A stretch of 64,000 nt of DNA from the NCBI RefSeq assembly GCF_021134715.1, contig NC_060028.1, positions 3,556,501 through 3,620,500 of the forward strand, in the 5' to 3' direction. Under the pieces are notes generated by a model. It did no database searches and had not been told where the DNA came from. It saw nothing but the letters and a program-made list of their open reading frames with translations. This document shows positions 1 through 28,460 of the stretch, piece after piece (the stretch's first letter is position 1; the number at the start of each line of letters is the position of its first letter). This DNA comes from Daphnia pulex. Its lineage: Eukaryota; Arthropoda; Branchiopoda; Diplostraca; Daphniidae. A program made the translations under genes and the position numbers.

Positions 1-550
1 GTATGATAAAACCTTCTCCGGCTCCCACATAGCTGGGTATCTAGGCTGTGGGGGGGGGGGGTATCGTTGTAACACGCTTTGAGGAGTCTGGCCACCAATG
101 GAATCTCTCCAATTGGCAATCCTTCAATCAAGTCCATAGTCTGGGATAACATTGAACGATGCACATTAATTGTGTTATAGGCCTTGCCTGCGACTTTCAG
201 ACTCGACAAAAAATCCAGAATAACAGCTTAATCTGCTGAAAAGGGATCTTTACCACCTTCCATGCACCAACGCAACCAATTACGCCAGGCTGATTCGTAT
301 GATGAGAGGGTATTCTTTTTCGATCCTGCCAAGAGAAGTTGACCACTCTTTCCGTAGCGGATGTGACTCCCCCATCGGAGAGGTCAGCAGAGTCCGTCTG
401 GGTTGAAAAAGTCGCGAAACGTCGCAGCAAAGCTCTAACAATAGCGAGTACCAGGGCTGACCTGTCCAAACTGGGCAAACAAAAATAACTGTTGGGTCAA
501 TCCATGCGAAATCGACCAAAGCGTGTGGTGACCAAGTCGCCGATTTTGTT
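1..550 (-). mobile_element. DIRS retrotransposon copy 1, C-terminal part (connection region and tyrosine recombinase), decayed
   Basis: The minus strand carries the segment between RNase H and recombinase of a DIRS-type element, with a motif like CPVWTGQPWYSLLLE near 430-480. It is followed by the N-terminal core-binding domain of a tyrosine recombinase: LSSYESAWRNWLRWC, then FLSSLKVAGKAYNTINVHRS, then IGEIPLVARLLKACYND near 75-130. The reading frame changes several times and contains stops, so no intact protein remains. A G-run of 12 near 50-61 breaks the frame again. DIRS elements integrate with a tyrosine recombinase instead of a DDE integrase. The catalytic C-terminal half would lie beyond the left edge of the window. 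The rest of the same element is at 3296-5158, separated by a second transposon. Confidence 0.8.
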
Positions 551-1302
551 CAAAATTTTACTAGTTATAGGTCTATATGTTAAGTTTTATATGTGTAAAG
601 GATTTTTTTTAATGAAATACAACAAAAGTTATGGAATATTTAATTTTTAATGTTTTTATTTTTCCGCGTTTTCTGTTTTTCGGTATAATTTCCTCAATTA
701 TCTTTATATATTCTTAAAAGTTAGTTTAAAGTGAAATTGTAGTCTAAGAAACAAAGTTCACTTTTTAAAACTAAAAATTTAATTACAATTAAGTTTTTTT
801 TTAGAATTAAGTGTAAAATGGGACCTTAAGTGTAATTCAGATTGCTAGAAACCCCCCTGGAATTTAAGAGATCCGATTATGCGGTATGGAAGTTAATATC
901 GTCAACTATATTACTTGAAAGAATCGCCGAGGTTTTTTTATATTGTTCATGCTGTGTTCATTTAAAGATTAGCCATTTTTAGGATTCTTTCGTCTTTTCT
1001 CGGCCATTTTTCCTCACCCCTTCTATCACTTTCCCCCTTTTATGCCCTTGGTGGTATTTGACGACGCTCACTCTGGGGGGCTAATGGGGAAGCCAGTCGA
1101 ATTTTTTTGTGCTTTAATTAAAAGTACTTTTAAGAATCAATAAACTATAAAAACTGTTGAATAAACTGATTGAGATAAGCATAATGAACGATCATTTTTA
1201 TCTGTATTTGAAATTAAAAGACATTGCATTATACATAATTATTATTTGCAAAAATTCAATCATCATTTTGCATCATTGACACATATTTTCTCTCTATGAG
1301 TT
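551..1302. other. Non-coding AT-rich stretch between DIRS copy 1 and the nested transposon
   Basis: No open reading frame of substance. It probably contains the untranslated 3' end of the transposon whose decayed coding region follows at 1303-3306 on the minus strand. I could not find convincing terminal inverted repeats at its junctions. Confidence 0.5.
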
Positions 1303-3306
1303 TCAATTCTTCTTCATCAACATTACAATTTCTAGCACGACGAGTTTTTTTTTAAACGATTTGACAATTTGAATAACATTGGACAAAGGAACAAGCGCAA
1401 CATCATCTTTGGCTGATAATTGAAATCCTCTGATTGTAAGTTCTTCTCCTGGAGGTTTGAAAAAATGAACATTAATTTCTACTTGCCCTTCATCACGACT
1501 CAAAATCTTTCCTAAATACCACTTTCCTAAGTAAACACAGGCAATTATGTTATCGACTTTAAGTTCCAAAAAAATTAACATCAAGAAAAGATTCATTGAG
1601 TTCCTGGCGCCTGATAACGTAATTGGTATACTGTTCACTCGAAGAAACAATTTTTGTGGTAACAGAAAACAAGTCAACTGGTACAAAACAATGAATTTTT
1701 TGCGTTCCTGGCAGAGTTTTTGATGATTTAAATCTACTGCCAAGCGCGATTTCAGTTTGAGAAATGTCATCTGAAGAAACAAAAAAACATTTAATGTTTT
1801 CAATGTTTGAGTTGCACCACGAAAACAAGGCAAGAGGGGTTGAATAGTTATTTCATTTTTAAGGCTAGCTCTTCTTGATAATTTCTTAATGGCCCCACCA
1901 ATGCCATCGCATGGCCCTTTGCCATGACTCGTAGCAAAAAAATGCCACTCTCCTTCAACCCAAAAATCTTCTTTGTGAAAAAATAAATTATAGTGAAATT
2001 CTTGCAATTTTTATACTGACTCGCCGCCCCGTCTGTAAAGTGAATCACTTTTTTCACGGATGTATGCATAGCTCTTAAATACGGGATTACAACTTTCAGG
2101 AAGGAAAACACGGCAAGAGTATTGTGAAGAGTACAATCAGAAAATACACACATGCTGTGTTTTACAATTTCCTCGCCTGATTTCACGTTAGCCAGAAAAG
2201 TGTGCAAAGTTGCTTGAGGTGGCGGGTTAAAAAAGGATCCCTGTGTTGAGTTTTGGGTAATCATAGAATAATTTTGAGAAAAATCACCTTGAAGAAGAAT
2301 TACGTCTTCAGACAAATTCATTTTTAGTTCTCGGCAATATTTTGATTGCTGTTTGGATATGAAATGATGAGTTGTCAAAGCCTCAATTTTTTCAATCAAA
2401 TTATCCACGAAACATTCAACGGATAATTCCTTTCCCATCAACATATTACGGTCAGTCGACTCCCACTGCTGAAATTTCACTATAATGGCACAGGAGTAAG
2501 ATAACTGTTAATATGATTCCTTAGATTCTGATTTCTGGAACAGTTATTACAACGACGTAACATACACTCACTGTTTTTAACATCACATACAATCTTGTCC
2601 ATCATATGATGGGATCCTGAAGCTCCAACTTCTATGACGTTCACCGGTCGAAGAGCGAAAAATTTGGATCTCCCGCATGACTTCATAAATAGTTTTTTCA
2701 CACAGTATTCTTTATACTTGTAATATAATTCGTCAATGTTCATGAGGAGCAGTTGTTTTTGCACTTTCGACTTTTTTTCACCGGGATGTATACGAACGGA
2801 GACAAAATCATTCATCCCTGGCTGAACACGGAAATTTTCATCCTTCAAATAAAAATCCTTCACAATTTCTTCTTCTTCTGGAGATAATTTTCGCTTTTTT
2901 TTATTATCAGGAATCGCCAAAATACCCTTTTCTTTTTTTAGAATACGGGATCTTTTCACTTAGGAGATTGAAAGGTCAAAAAGTGTGAGGTTTGCTGTTG
3001 AGTCCATGATACAGGAGCTAATGTAAGTAGTGATAAAATTCCCTTGAAGTCTCCAATTTTCTTTAATTTCTCACATCGTTGTTGTAATTCATACATTAGC
3101 ACTTCACAGTCGTTAGGCGAAACAGAATTTGTTTTGTCATCAATCGTATTTTCCAAAACTTCATCAACAATATTTGCGATAGGTTCGTGCAACATGAGAA
3201 ATGCTTCTTGTACTTGACTAGCTTTGCGCTTTATAACTTGGTAACCTTGCGTTTTAGATCGTTTTTTGTCTAAAATCACTGGCGTTACTTCCAAGTCACT
3301 TGTCAC
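1303..3306 (-). pseudogene. Decayed transposase-like gene nested inside DIRS copy 1
   Basis: Four overlapping frames on the minus strand form one broken protein, read from 3306 down to 1303. The N-terminal piece (2956-3306) contains LLTLAPVSWT. The second (2480-2959) has PGMNDFVSVRIHPGEKKSK, SKFFALRPVNVIEVG and a C-x4-C-x2-C cysteine cluster. The third (1848-2480) has VILLQGDFSQNYSMI and IHFTDGAASQYKNCKN, with acidic residues placed as in an RNase H-like DDE core. The last (1303-2007) begins with WHFFATSHGKGPCDGIGGA and ends with a Tudor/chromo-like YLGKWYLGKI segment. This architecture recurs in uncharacterised transposon-related proteins of arthropods and cnidarians; I cannot name the superfamily. 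At least three frameshifts separate the pieces, so it is dead. It lies where the DIRS reverse transcriptase should continue. Confidence 0.7.
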
Positions 3307-3660
3307 TGAGATCTAATTTTACCATCCAGTCCCCCTCCCTCAGCAGAAAACGGACCGACTGTAAATTCTCCATCTTAAAATGTTCGTATCTGATAAATTT
3401 GTTTAAAGGCTTGAGGTTTAAAATGGACCTGAAACCCCCCATCTTTTTAGGGATAACAAGAAAAGAAAATATAAAACCCTCCGAATCATCTGTTATTTCC
3501 TTGATGGCCCCTTTCAAAACCAAATCTTTCACTTCCTGATCGCATACTGCTTCCATTTCTTTGGGCATTAGTATCGGAGAAGGTATGGAATCCTGCCGCG
3601 GCTGCTTAAGAAAATCTAAGGTCACCCCTGCAGCTACCGAATTCAAAACCCACTTATCGT
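3296..3660 (-). mobile_element. DIRS copy 1, N-terminal part of reverse transcriptase (truncated)
   Basis: An open minus-strand frame reads into the first motifs of a DIRS/gypsy-like reverse transcriptase: QEVKDLVLKGAIKEI, FLVIPKKMGGFRSILNLKPL (fingers) and then WMVKLDLSDK. The motif normally continues as LDLsDAYf, where the first catalytic aspartate sits. Here it stops exactly at the junction with the nested transposon, so the palm domain and RNase H are missing. The matching downstream DIRS segment resumes near position 550. Confidence 0.85.
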
Positions 3661-3699
3661 CCGTAATACTTCCCAGTTTCTTGCAAATTTTAACAACCT

Positions 3700-5158
3700 A
3701 ACCCCCAAATTGATACTAGATGCAATAGGCCGGGGAAAGAATTCAACACTAAATCATACCTTTGAGCGATGCGTGACCAGCTATCGCCCGCTCCTCTCGC
3801 TCCTCTGAACCGACCTCGTCTACCGCTATTGCTGCTTGTTGGTTCTCTTTGGCGGTGATAAGGCTGCTGGAATGGGGCTGGCTCTCTTACAACTCGTCTT
3901 CGACCAGCTGGCCTATAAGACGTTAATGCACGACCTGCTTATTGCACTGCCGCATCCTTCTGAGCCAACGTCGCGTCCTGAGTGGCCTCCTTCAACATGG
4001 CCTCAAGAAACTTTCCAGTGAACAGTTTCTCCCGAGCCTAAGGACCTACTGCGAATGCTTCTGGCCCCGCCAGAAGAAACTGAAAAGACGGCTCCACGAG
4101 GCTCACCACCGACTTCCTTCTTTCTTTCGTCACATACAGCCATGCTCTCGCTCATTGACGCAGTGTTGACCTGACTGAATCTTTTGCTGCTTTAACCGCG
4201 ATCTCTCCATCTTCTAGAGCCAATACACGCGCATACAAGTCAATAAGTGGCGGAGCCACGTCACAAATATTATGCTGCAACGCCACTAAAACTTCTTCCG
4301 CGCAATTCACATTCCTTGGCACCTCCTTGTCCTTCGCTCGACGCTGCATGAAATTATCTAACTTGGGCGGCCAAATCTCAAATGATTCCTCGGCAAATTT
4401 CAAAGGAAAACGTTTCGAGATTGCTTTCGACTCCTCCCCTGACATACCTTTTGTCAACCATGAAGTAATTTCGTCGCAAATCTGGGATGAAACTGTATAC
4501 GGCGAAACCTGGGAGGGAGATGGCGGAAGTGGCTGCTGTGGCTGCTGCTGCGGCGGTGGATGACGCGGACTTGGCTGAGGAGGAGGAGTTTCACGCTGTA
4601 TTGGCTGCTGTTGGGGAAGAGCTTCATCCAATACCTCTACACGACGAGGTGGCCTCCAAGGCCGATTATTTTCTCTCTGATCGTTCTCCAAGCCTCCTTC
4701 ATCTTCCGATCTATACTCATAGAAATCCTCCTCTCTCTCTTGATAAAACTGAGGTTCTTCTTCTGGACGGTACTGCTCTTCTCTTGGAACGAACTGCTCT
4801 TCTCTTGTAACGAACTGCTCTTCTGATAGAAGTCAGGCTCAAAATACTCACGCCTCAACTCCCCCTCGCTAAAGTACCCTTCTTCATAATCACCAAAATC
4901 GTACTGATACCTGGGGTCCCGGCGGATCGGCGATCTTTCCCTAAAAGCTGGGAACCTATCGACTGGTCCGTACGGATACTCATAAAAATTCTGTTCTTGA
5001 AAACCACGAAAATCGTTAGGGCGGCCACGTGGCCCGAAAAAACCCCTATTTCTAGACATCTTTACTTGGTGGTAGCTAAAATAAGTCCGAAGGAAATAGG
5101 GTTGAAAGGATAGAAGAAAGGTACGAAAGAAGTGCGGTAACCTTCCAGACCTTGTCAT
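3700..5158 (-). mobile_element. DIRS copy 1, gag-like ORF1 region, frameshifted
   Basis: The minus-strand frame 4637-5158 starts with a longer leader. A plausible true start is the Met followed by SRNRGFFGPRGRPND near 5060. It encodes an Arg/Tyr/Glu-rich low-complexity N-terminus. The overlapping frame 4152-4691 continues with a Pro/Gln-rich tract (QQQPQQPLPPSPSQ) and then a conserved helical segment (MQRRAKDKEVPRNVN, DLYARVLALEDGEIAVKAA). Beyond 4152 the similarity continues in another frame: LFTGKFLEAMLKEATQDA and an RGRFRGARGAG tail near 3770-4020. This order matches ORF1 of animal DIRS elements. At least two frameshifts make it non-functional. The protein would be a nucleic-acid-binding capsid-like product. 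Confidence 0.75.
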
Positions 5159-5348
5159 TCCTTTGTCTATGTGTCCTTGACTTTTTTTATTCTTTAAATA
5201 AGCTGATTTGGTCGAAATAAAATATGTCTACACCCTTAGGGTCTGAAGCGAATGAAATTCGCTGTACAATAAAAACATAAATATTGATGAGCGATAAATA
5301 CACTTAAACATATTCAACAGACAATTACCCGAATTAATTTTTTTTTAT

Positions 5349-5937
5349 TGTAAGGATTGGCTGTCAGTGTTCTAGTTCTCGGCAAACTAGTCCATTTCCC
5401 TCGTTTGTTTATTGCTCTCTCGCTGACCTCAATTTAAGCCATTTTCTCTTTTATTGCTTCGACTCTCTCCCGACCTCATTTGACCTAGCTTTTCGGTATA
5501 AAACCCCACCCAACGCAGTTCTTCTTCAGTCAATGCTAGGCTGTTCAATCGGTCTGGTGTTGGCTCACCCCTTCTCGAGTCAATGCTAGGCTGTTCAATC
5601 GGTCTGGTGTTGGCTCACCTCTTCTTCAGTCAATGCTAGGCTGTTCAATCGGTCTGGTGTTGGCTCACCCCTTCTCGAGTCAATGCTATCAGTCGGTCTA
5701 GTGTTGGCTCACTCCTTCTAGAGCTCAGTCCTTCTGGCTCACCCGTCGCAGGATGTCACATTCTCTCGGGTTATTGCTTCTTCTTTTTCCATTGTAGTTA
5801 TGTTTTTGTATTTGCCCACCTCATGCTAGAGAAGTCTCGCACTTCGCATGTAGGACCGTAAAGCCATGTATGTTCTACAATAAAATCTTTACCCCGTCTA
5901 TCACCGTGTTGGAGTGAGTGACTTTTCATTTCTCACA
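5349..5937 (+). mobile_element. Solo LTR of an LTR retrotransposon
   Basis: The segment starts TGTAAGGATTGG and ends TTTCTCACA (TG...CA). It is flanked on both sides by the same four bases TTAT (5345-5348 and 5938-5941), as expected for a target-site duplication. Inside, in plus orientation, are a TATAAAA box (5497-5503), a four-copy tandem repeat just downstream, and an AATAAA signal (5879-5884) followed by a short tail. That is the U3-R-U5 layout of a roughly 590-bp LTR. No gag-pol coding sequence of matching orientation lies beside it, so recombination between two LTRs probably removed the interior. The 4-bp duplication is short and AT-rich, so chance is possible. Confidence 0.65.
5528..5727. 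repeat. 50-bp tandem repeat, four copies, in the solo LTR
   Basis: Copies begin with AGTCAATGCTAGGCTGTTCA at 5528, 5578 and 5628. A fourth copy from 5678 is degenerate, lacking part of the middle (AGTCAATGCTATCAGTCGG). The first three are almost identical, differing mainly at the CTTCTCG/CTTCTTC junction. The repeats start just after the TATA box, so they would lie in the transcribed R region or leader. Confidence 0.95.
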
Positions 5938-6502
5938 TTATCTTTGATCTGAATCCCAGGCCTGTTAGAGATCATGACTAATTTTGTGTAACTCGTGAGA
6001 CATAGTCATCCATCAAAATAATTTCTTTTGATAAGGACTACTATTTGAAGAAAACGAATTTAAATCCTGTCGCTAAGCTGCAACGCTGCCGAATTCCAGA
6101 AAATTGTACCTAATTGTACTATACACTTTGAGTCATCTAGCGACAAAATTGCAAACAAATTGAATATACTTGTGGAACAGAATACTTATGATACAGTTCT
6201 TTAATTGAAAAATTTGAGTGGAGTTTTGCTTAAAACAATATTCATGTGCTACTTCTTTGCAACGAAGTTCTAATGAGACACATATTTAAGATATGCTTTC
6301 TTTATACTATATATATATATAACTTTATGGGCTAATGAACACTATTAGGCCTACTTCTAGAGCTAGTTATTTACGAGCATAGTTTACAGTTACTAAATAA
6401 TCAAAATATGAGTGGTATTTTTTATTTATGGAACACTTTACTTTCAACACTGTATATTAATGAGAGAAAAAAAATAGTTATTAATGGCAACCTTTACTAG
6501 TG

Positions 6503-6857
6503 CATGAAGGAGGAATGGAGGAGGAGCTGGTCGGGCAAATTTTTGAGGCGATGATGATATCTGCCTCAGGGGAAGGATTCGTTCCTTTTTCTGCCACCAG
6601 AGGCGGAAGAGTAGCCAAGTCTGTGAAAATCTGGGCTTTCGCTGGTTGCTATCGGTACGGGTTGACGCAGTCTAGCAGAGGAAAAGTCCGTAACGGTGGC
6701 AACCAAAATAAAGCCTAGATTTTCACAGACTTCGCTACTCTTCCGCCTCTGGTGGCAGAAAAAGGAACGAAAATTCTGCCCGAGGCAGATATCATCATCG
6801 CCTCAAAAATTTCTACAGGGCCTTATGGGAGCAGCGTCTCCTCCTTTCCTCCTTCAT
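6503..6857. repeat. Fold-back element: 355-bp imperfect palindrome
   Basis: The left arm starts CATGAAGGAGGAATGG and the right arm ends CTCCTTCATG. Most of the 140-bp arms are complementary: TTTTTGAGGCGATGATGATA pairs with TATCATCATCGCCTCAAAAA, and TTTCTGCCACCAGAGGCGGA with its complement near 6740-6765. The centre also pairs (GGTTGCTATCGGTACGG with CCGTAACGGTGGCAACC), leaving a loop of only about 30 bases. It has no coding potential of its own. Such a structure fits a fold-back/MITE transposon or a source of long hairpin RNA. I saw no clear target-site duplication. Confidence 0.9.
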
Positions 6858-8558
6858 GACTTTCCGTCACTCTGAGATGCACCCATGTTAACTTGGTTTA
6901 TTATTTCCACCAAGGACCAAGCGTGCCCGTCTCAGGCTTCTTGTGTGATCTGGGTGTAGAACTTTATGTAGAACGCTTATCAAGGTATGTATGAAATATG
7001 AGTGGTTTAATTTTCCTTGATAACACTTTTGAAACGAATTTTCTTAAAAAATTCACTGCCCGTCGGTTCTGATTTCTGACTCACATGGGACGAAAATAAA
7101 TGCATTAGGCCATTGTAGTACTGTATATATATATAATATTCCCATAATTCAGACTTGGTTACAGCCATCTTGTCTTCACAAAAATCAAAATAATTTCGGT
7201 CAAATTATCAATTCAATAATCAATACATGCAACACGTAATGTTGAAAATCTAACAAATGTTAATGAAAAACAAATTCGGGTCTTAGGGCCGTTTTTCAAA
7301 TGTCTCATCATCATTGCTAACCAAATGCATGTTGTTATTTGTCATGAACAGCGTTTTATTTCTAAGCGCGGTCGTGTTTAAATCAAACTGTCGTCGGAAT
7401 AAAAAGCCGAATCTCGTCGAATATGAACAGCGAGTGAACAATGTCAAATTGCCTTGCTCACGCAACTAGTAACTTATGTCACTTGTTGGTATTAGAAGCA
7501 CTATTTGGTTTTCAAACGAAACACACACACACAATTATTTTCTAACAAGTGACGCGCAGACATTTCGAATTAGCTACTCTGAATTTGCGAGAATGTGAGG
7601 AGTTTTCGCGTAAGTCAATGGATCGCATAATTTTTCAATCTGTTTTACGATGTGTCCATACTTTTCTTTTTGTATCTTTTTGGTAAAAACTACTCTCCGG
7701 CTCAACGACCCGTAGAACGCATTAAAGGCATAGAGAGAAAGAGTTTCTCACGCTAGCCATGAACTTGGCCATGAAATTCAAAGGCTTTTCAACTTGAAAA
7801 AAAAAATCCATCTAGATCAAATGGATGGAGTGGGGGAAGAGATGAAAGGAACGCATTTCGCCGAACAAATTTCACATTGAATCAAAGCCGATTTGAATGT
7901 AAAACAAGGTGCTTGATGAGGACTAGTGTAGGACGTATTGACGCCTATATTTATATGAAAGAATTTGTCTCGTAGTGAGCCGACGGCCTTCGGAATAACT
8001 TGAAAAATAAAACGAAATCTCTCAAGGAAAACGGCTCAAGCCTCCCAGTCACTCAGCAGCAGCGTGTTGTACGTTACATTCAGCCCCTGTCGATGTGATA
8101 TAAAATTCTCTTAATAAGGCACTACTAAGCCGAACAAACCCCTATGGAATACATAGGTATACACTGTCGTTTCCAAACTCTGTGTCAGAGATACAGCATT
8201 ACCACGGCTAACGCACATAAGGCTCAGATCCGACTGACTAGAGACAGAATGTTGACGAACGATTTGCATATACGCGCACAAGACGGTTGACACGCTCACG
8301 AACTATGATAGACGCTTGCCATTCTTATATGTACAGGTTCCTGTATCGTTATAAAGGAAAGTTAAAAAAAAGCAAATTGGTATATATCTACAGCACACCT
8401 GACCGCCGCGATCCTAACCGAAAAATACATAACGTTTCTTTTATAAAAAAACAAAATTTGTAACATTTTCTCAAGACAGTCATTTCCAAACGAAATTGGA
8501 TTAGGCAAAACTGATTAGGCGTCTCATCTGTCTATACATCTTTCTTTTCTTCTTTTGT
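6858..8558. other. Intergenic region downstream of the MSK gene
   Basis: No supportable coding sequence. It contains a short TA run near 7124 and an ACAC microsatellite near 7522. It probably includes the 3' untranslated region of the kinase gene that ends at 8559, but I could not place a poly(A) signal. Confidence 0.6.
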
Positions 8559-26253
<17,695 letters not shown>

Positions 26254-28460
26254 CTTTGATTTTGTTTTTGTGGCTTAGAAACTTTGAATTCGACGCACTT
26301 CCTGAAAAGATTTTTGGAGCAGGTTCACGTGTTCTTGAATATCGGATTTATGATGCAGCTTTGCAAAGTTAATAGAAATAACACTCTAATCTGATATATG
26401 ATCTGATATTATTGCTTCGGTGTGTATGGCTGATTACGTTATTATAACGTCATTTTGATGGCAGGAATTTCTTTACATTTTCCGTTGAATACAGAGACGT
26501 GTTGCCTTTCTTTCACTTAAGTTTCCTTGGGAAGTTTGATCAAATTCGATGGTCGTTTCACTAATTCTTGCCAACTTGGTTTTCTCATTTTATTTGAGAC
26601 GCAATTGATCACTTCCAACGTCCCGTTGTGGTCGACTTTTTCGTGTTCAACCCCGTATTGACAAGTCTAGTCCTGGTATCACCCCAAAACAGCTGATGGT
26701 GGTTGTTTAGTTCGTCGGCTATTTCCTGCACAAAGGTGTAAACTGGCGAACAGAAAGTCGGAAAAACTAGGTAAATGCAAATCTTTTCTTCGTCAACACT
26801 CAGCTACACTTGTGACGTGTGAAAACAAACAAAAGGACAAGAATAATTCAGGTCAAAAATATGAAGCAGTAGATCAATCGACTTTGCTCGCAGTCGACCT
26901 CGAAACAAGTACTACCGACACCGTTAAGTCACACGAGCACAAGTTGGAATTGTTTTTTTAAGCTGACTTGAGAACCAGCAAAATTCCATCAAACACATAT
27001 CAGCTATATGCTTGATTGGTTCACGTCCAAGGGAAGACTATGGCGTTTTGAGTCACTGTGTGCGTTGAAATTCCACTATATTAAGCTATCTTGTCTTCGT
27101 TTATTTTCATTTTTACACACACACACACACGGCCTTTTCTCGGCTACATATTACATGGCCAAAGTGCTCCCTTATCTCTAGTTCTCTCCACTCACGGTTG
27201 TTGGGAAGGGGTGTCACAGAGAACTAGAGGAGGCAGAGGTCATGAATTTTTACGAAACCGTGTGGGGATATGCTAGCGACCCTAGAAGCAAACGTTGGAA
27301 CTATACCCACATACCCACCATCTATTTTACATTCCTGTGTATTTCATTATTTATTTGTTATGCTATACTCCTTGATTATTTACTTAAATTTTTAAAAAAT
27401 AATTCACAGTTATTAAGAGAATCAATCAAAATTAACAAAGCTCGCTATTAGTGTTATTATTATTCTTAGGTTTGACTACCGTGCGGTAGCTTACTAGAAA
27501 AACTCCATTATCAGCAATATCGAGCCAAACAACATGTGCGATAAGACAATGTGCAGGAGAAAGTTCACGTTTGCCCGGGTAATAACGAAAGAAAAGAATC
27601 TGCGAAGCCGAAAAGTGCACGATACGAAACAATTTCGCTGTGCATATTTTTAAACGGGGACCGCACATGTTGACTCGACTGTACAATACTAAACGGAACA
27701 ACCAATGTTCCACAATCTCCAAATGAATTTTTAACACAGATTATTAAACCAATAAAAGGTCGATATGTCAAGGATGTTTTTGTTTATTGAAACACCTAAA
27801 TAAATCACATGTACGAAAATAACAGTTATTTCACGCAAATAAACCATCTGTTAACAGAGTATATTACGGTTTTTTAAAAAATTAAGAACAATCAATATAT
27901 ATTCTTTCATTGTCAATATAATATGTACAGATAAATGTAGGCTACCATAAATCAATGAAGTGATTCCTCTTGATAAAGCTCCTGTGTGAATCTGTCTTAA
28001 AAAATCTTTGTAACTTAAATTTCACATTTGTAAATATGGACACAGTGATGTTCCCACGTGCTGCAATACACACGTTTAAGGTGTAGATGGTGAAGACTTT
28101 GCCTTCGCTACTATTCAAAAAACATTTAGTACACCTAGACAGACGAAGAATTTATGCCTAACATTTCATTTCAAATGAAAAGAAACAAATTTGGTAGGTT
28201 AATCCACACATATAAGCAATATAAAAAATTCAACACAGTACAGCAATATGGCACTGTAAATCAAAAATTCCATTCTAAGTATCGCTCTGTTTGTCGGACG
28301 TATAACTTCCACAAATGTTTTCCCTCGCTTCGAAAACGAACTAAAACATATGATTGTCAATAGGTACTGATTGCTCAACGCTATATGAATTCAAACCCGA
28401 CGCCCGAAACCACTAATAATGAAATCTTTTGATTGGCCCTGATGCTGACGAGACTAAATG
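26254..28460. other. Intergenic region between MSK (5' side) and CLOCK (3' side)
   Basis: Both genes are on the minus strand, so this holds the distal promoter and 5' UTR of MSK and the 3' UTR of CLOCK. A minus-strand AATAAA (plus-strand TTTATT at 27783-27788) could end the CLOCK transcript about 0.7 kb after its stop. An ACAC microsatellite lies near 27115. No supportable coding sequence. Confidence 0.5.

Noticed and set aside
4487..4826. Plus-strand frames of 107 and 88 codons over the DIRS gag region
   Set aside because: They are shadows of the Pro/Gln-rich minus-strand gag frame.
5528..5727. CRISPR-like array
   Set aside because: The units are contiguous 50-bp tandem repeats without unique spacers, inside an LTR.
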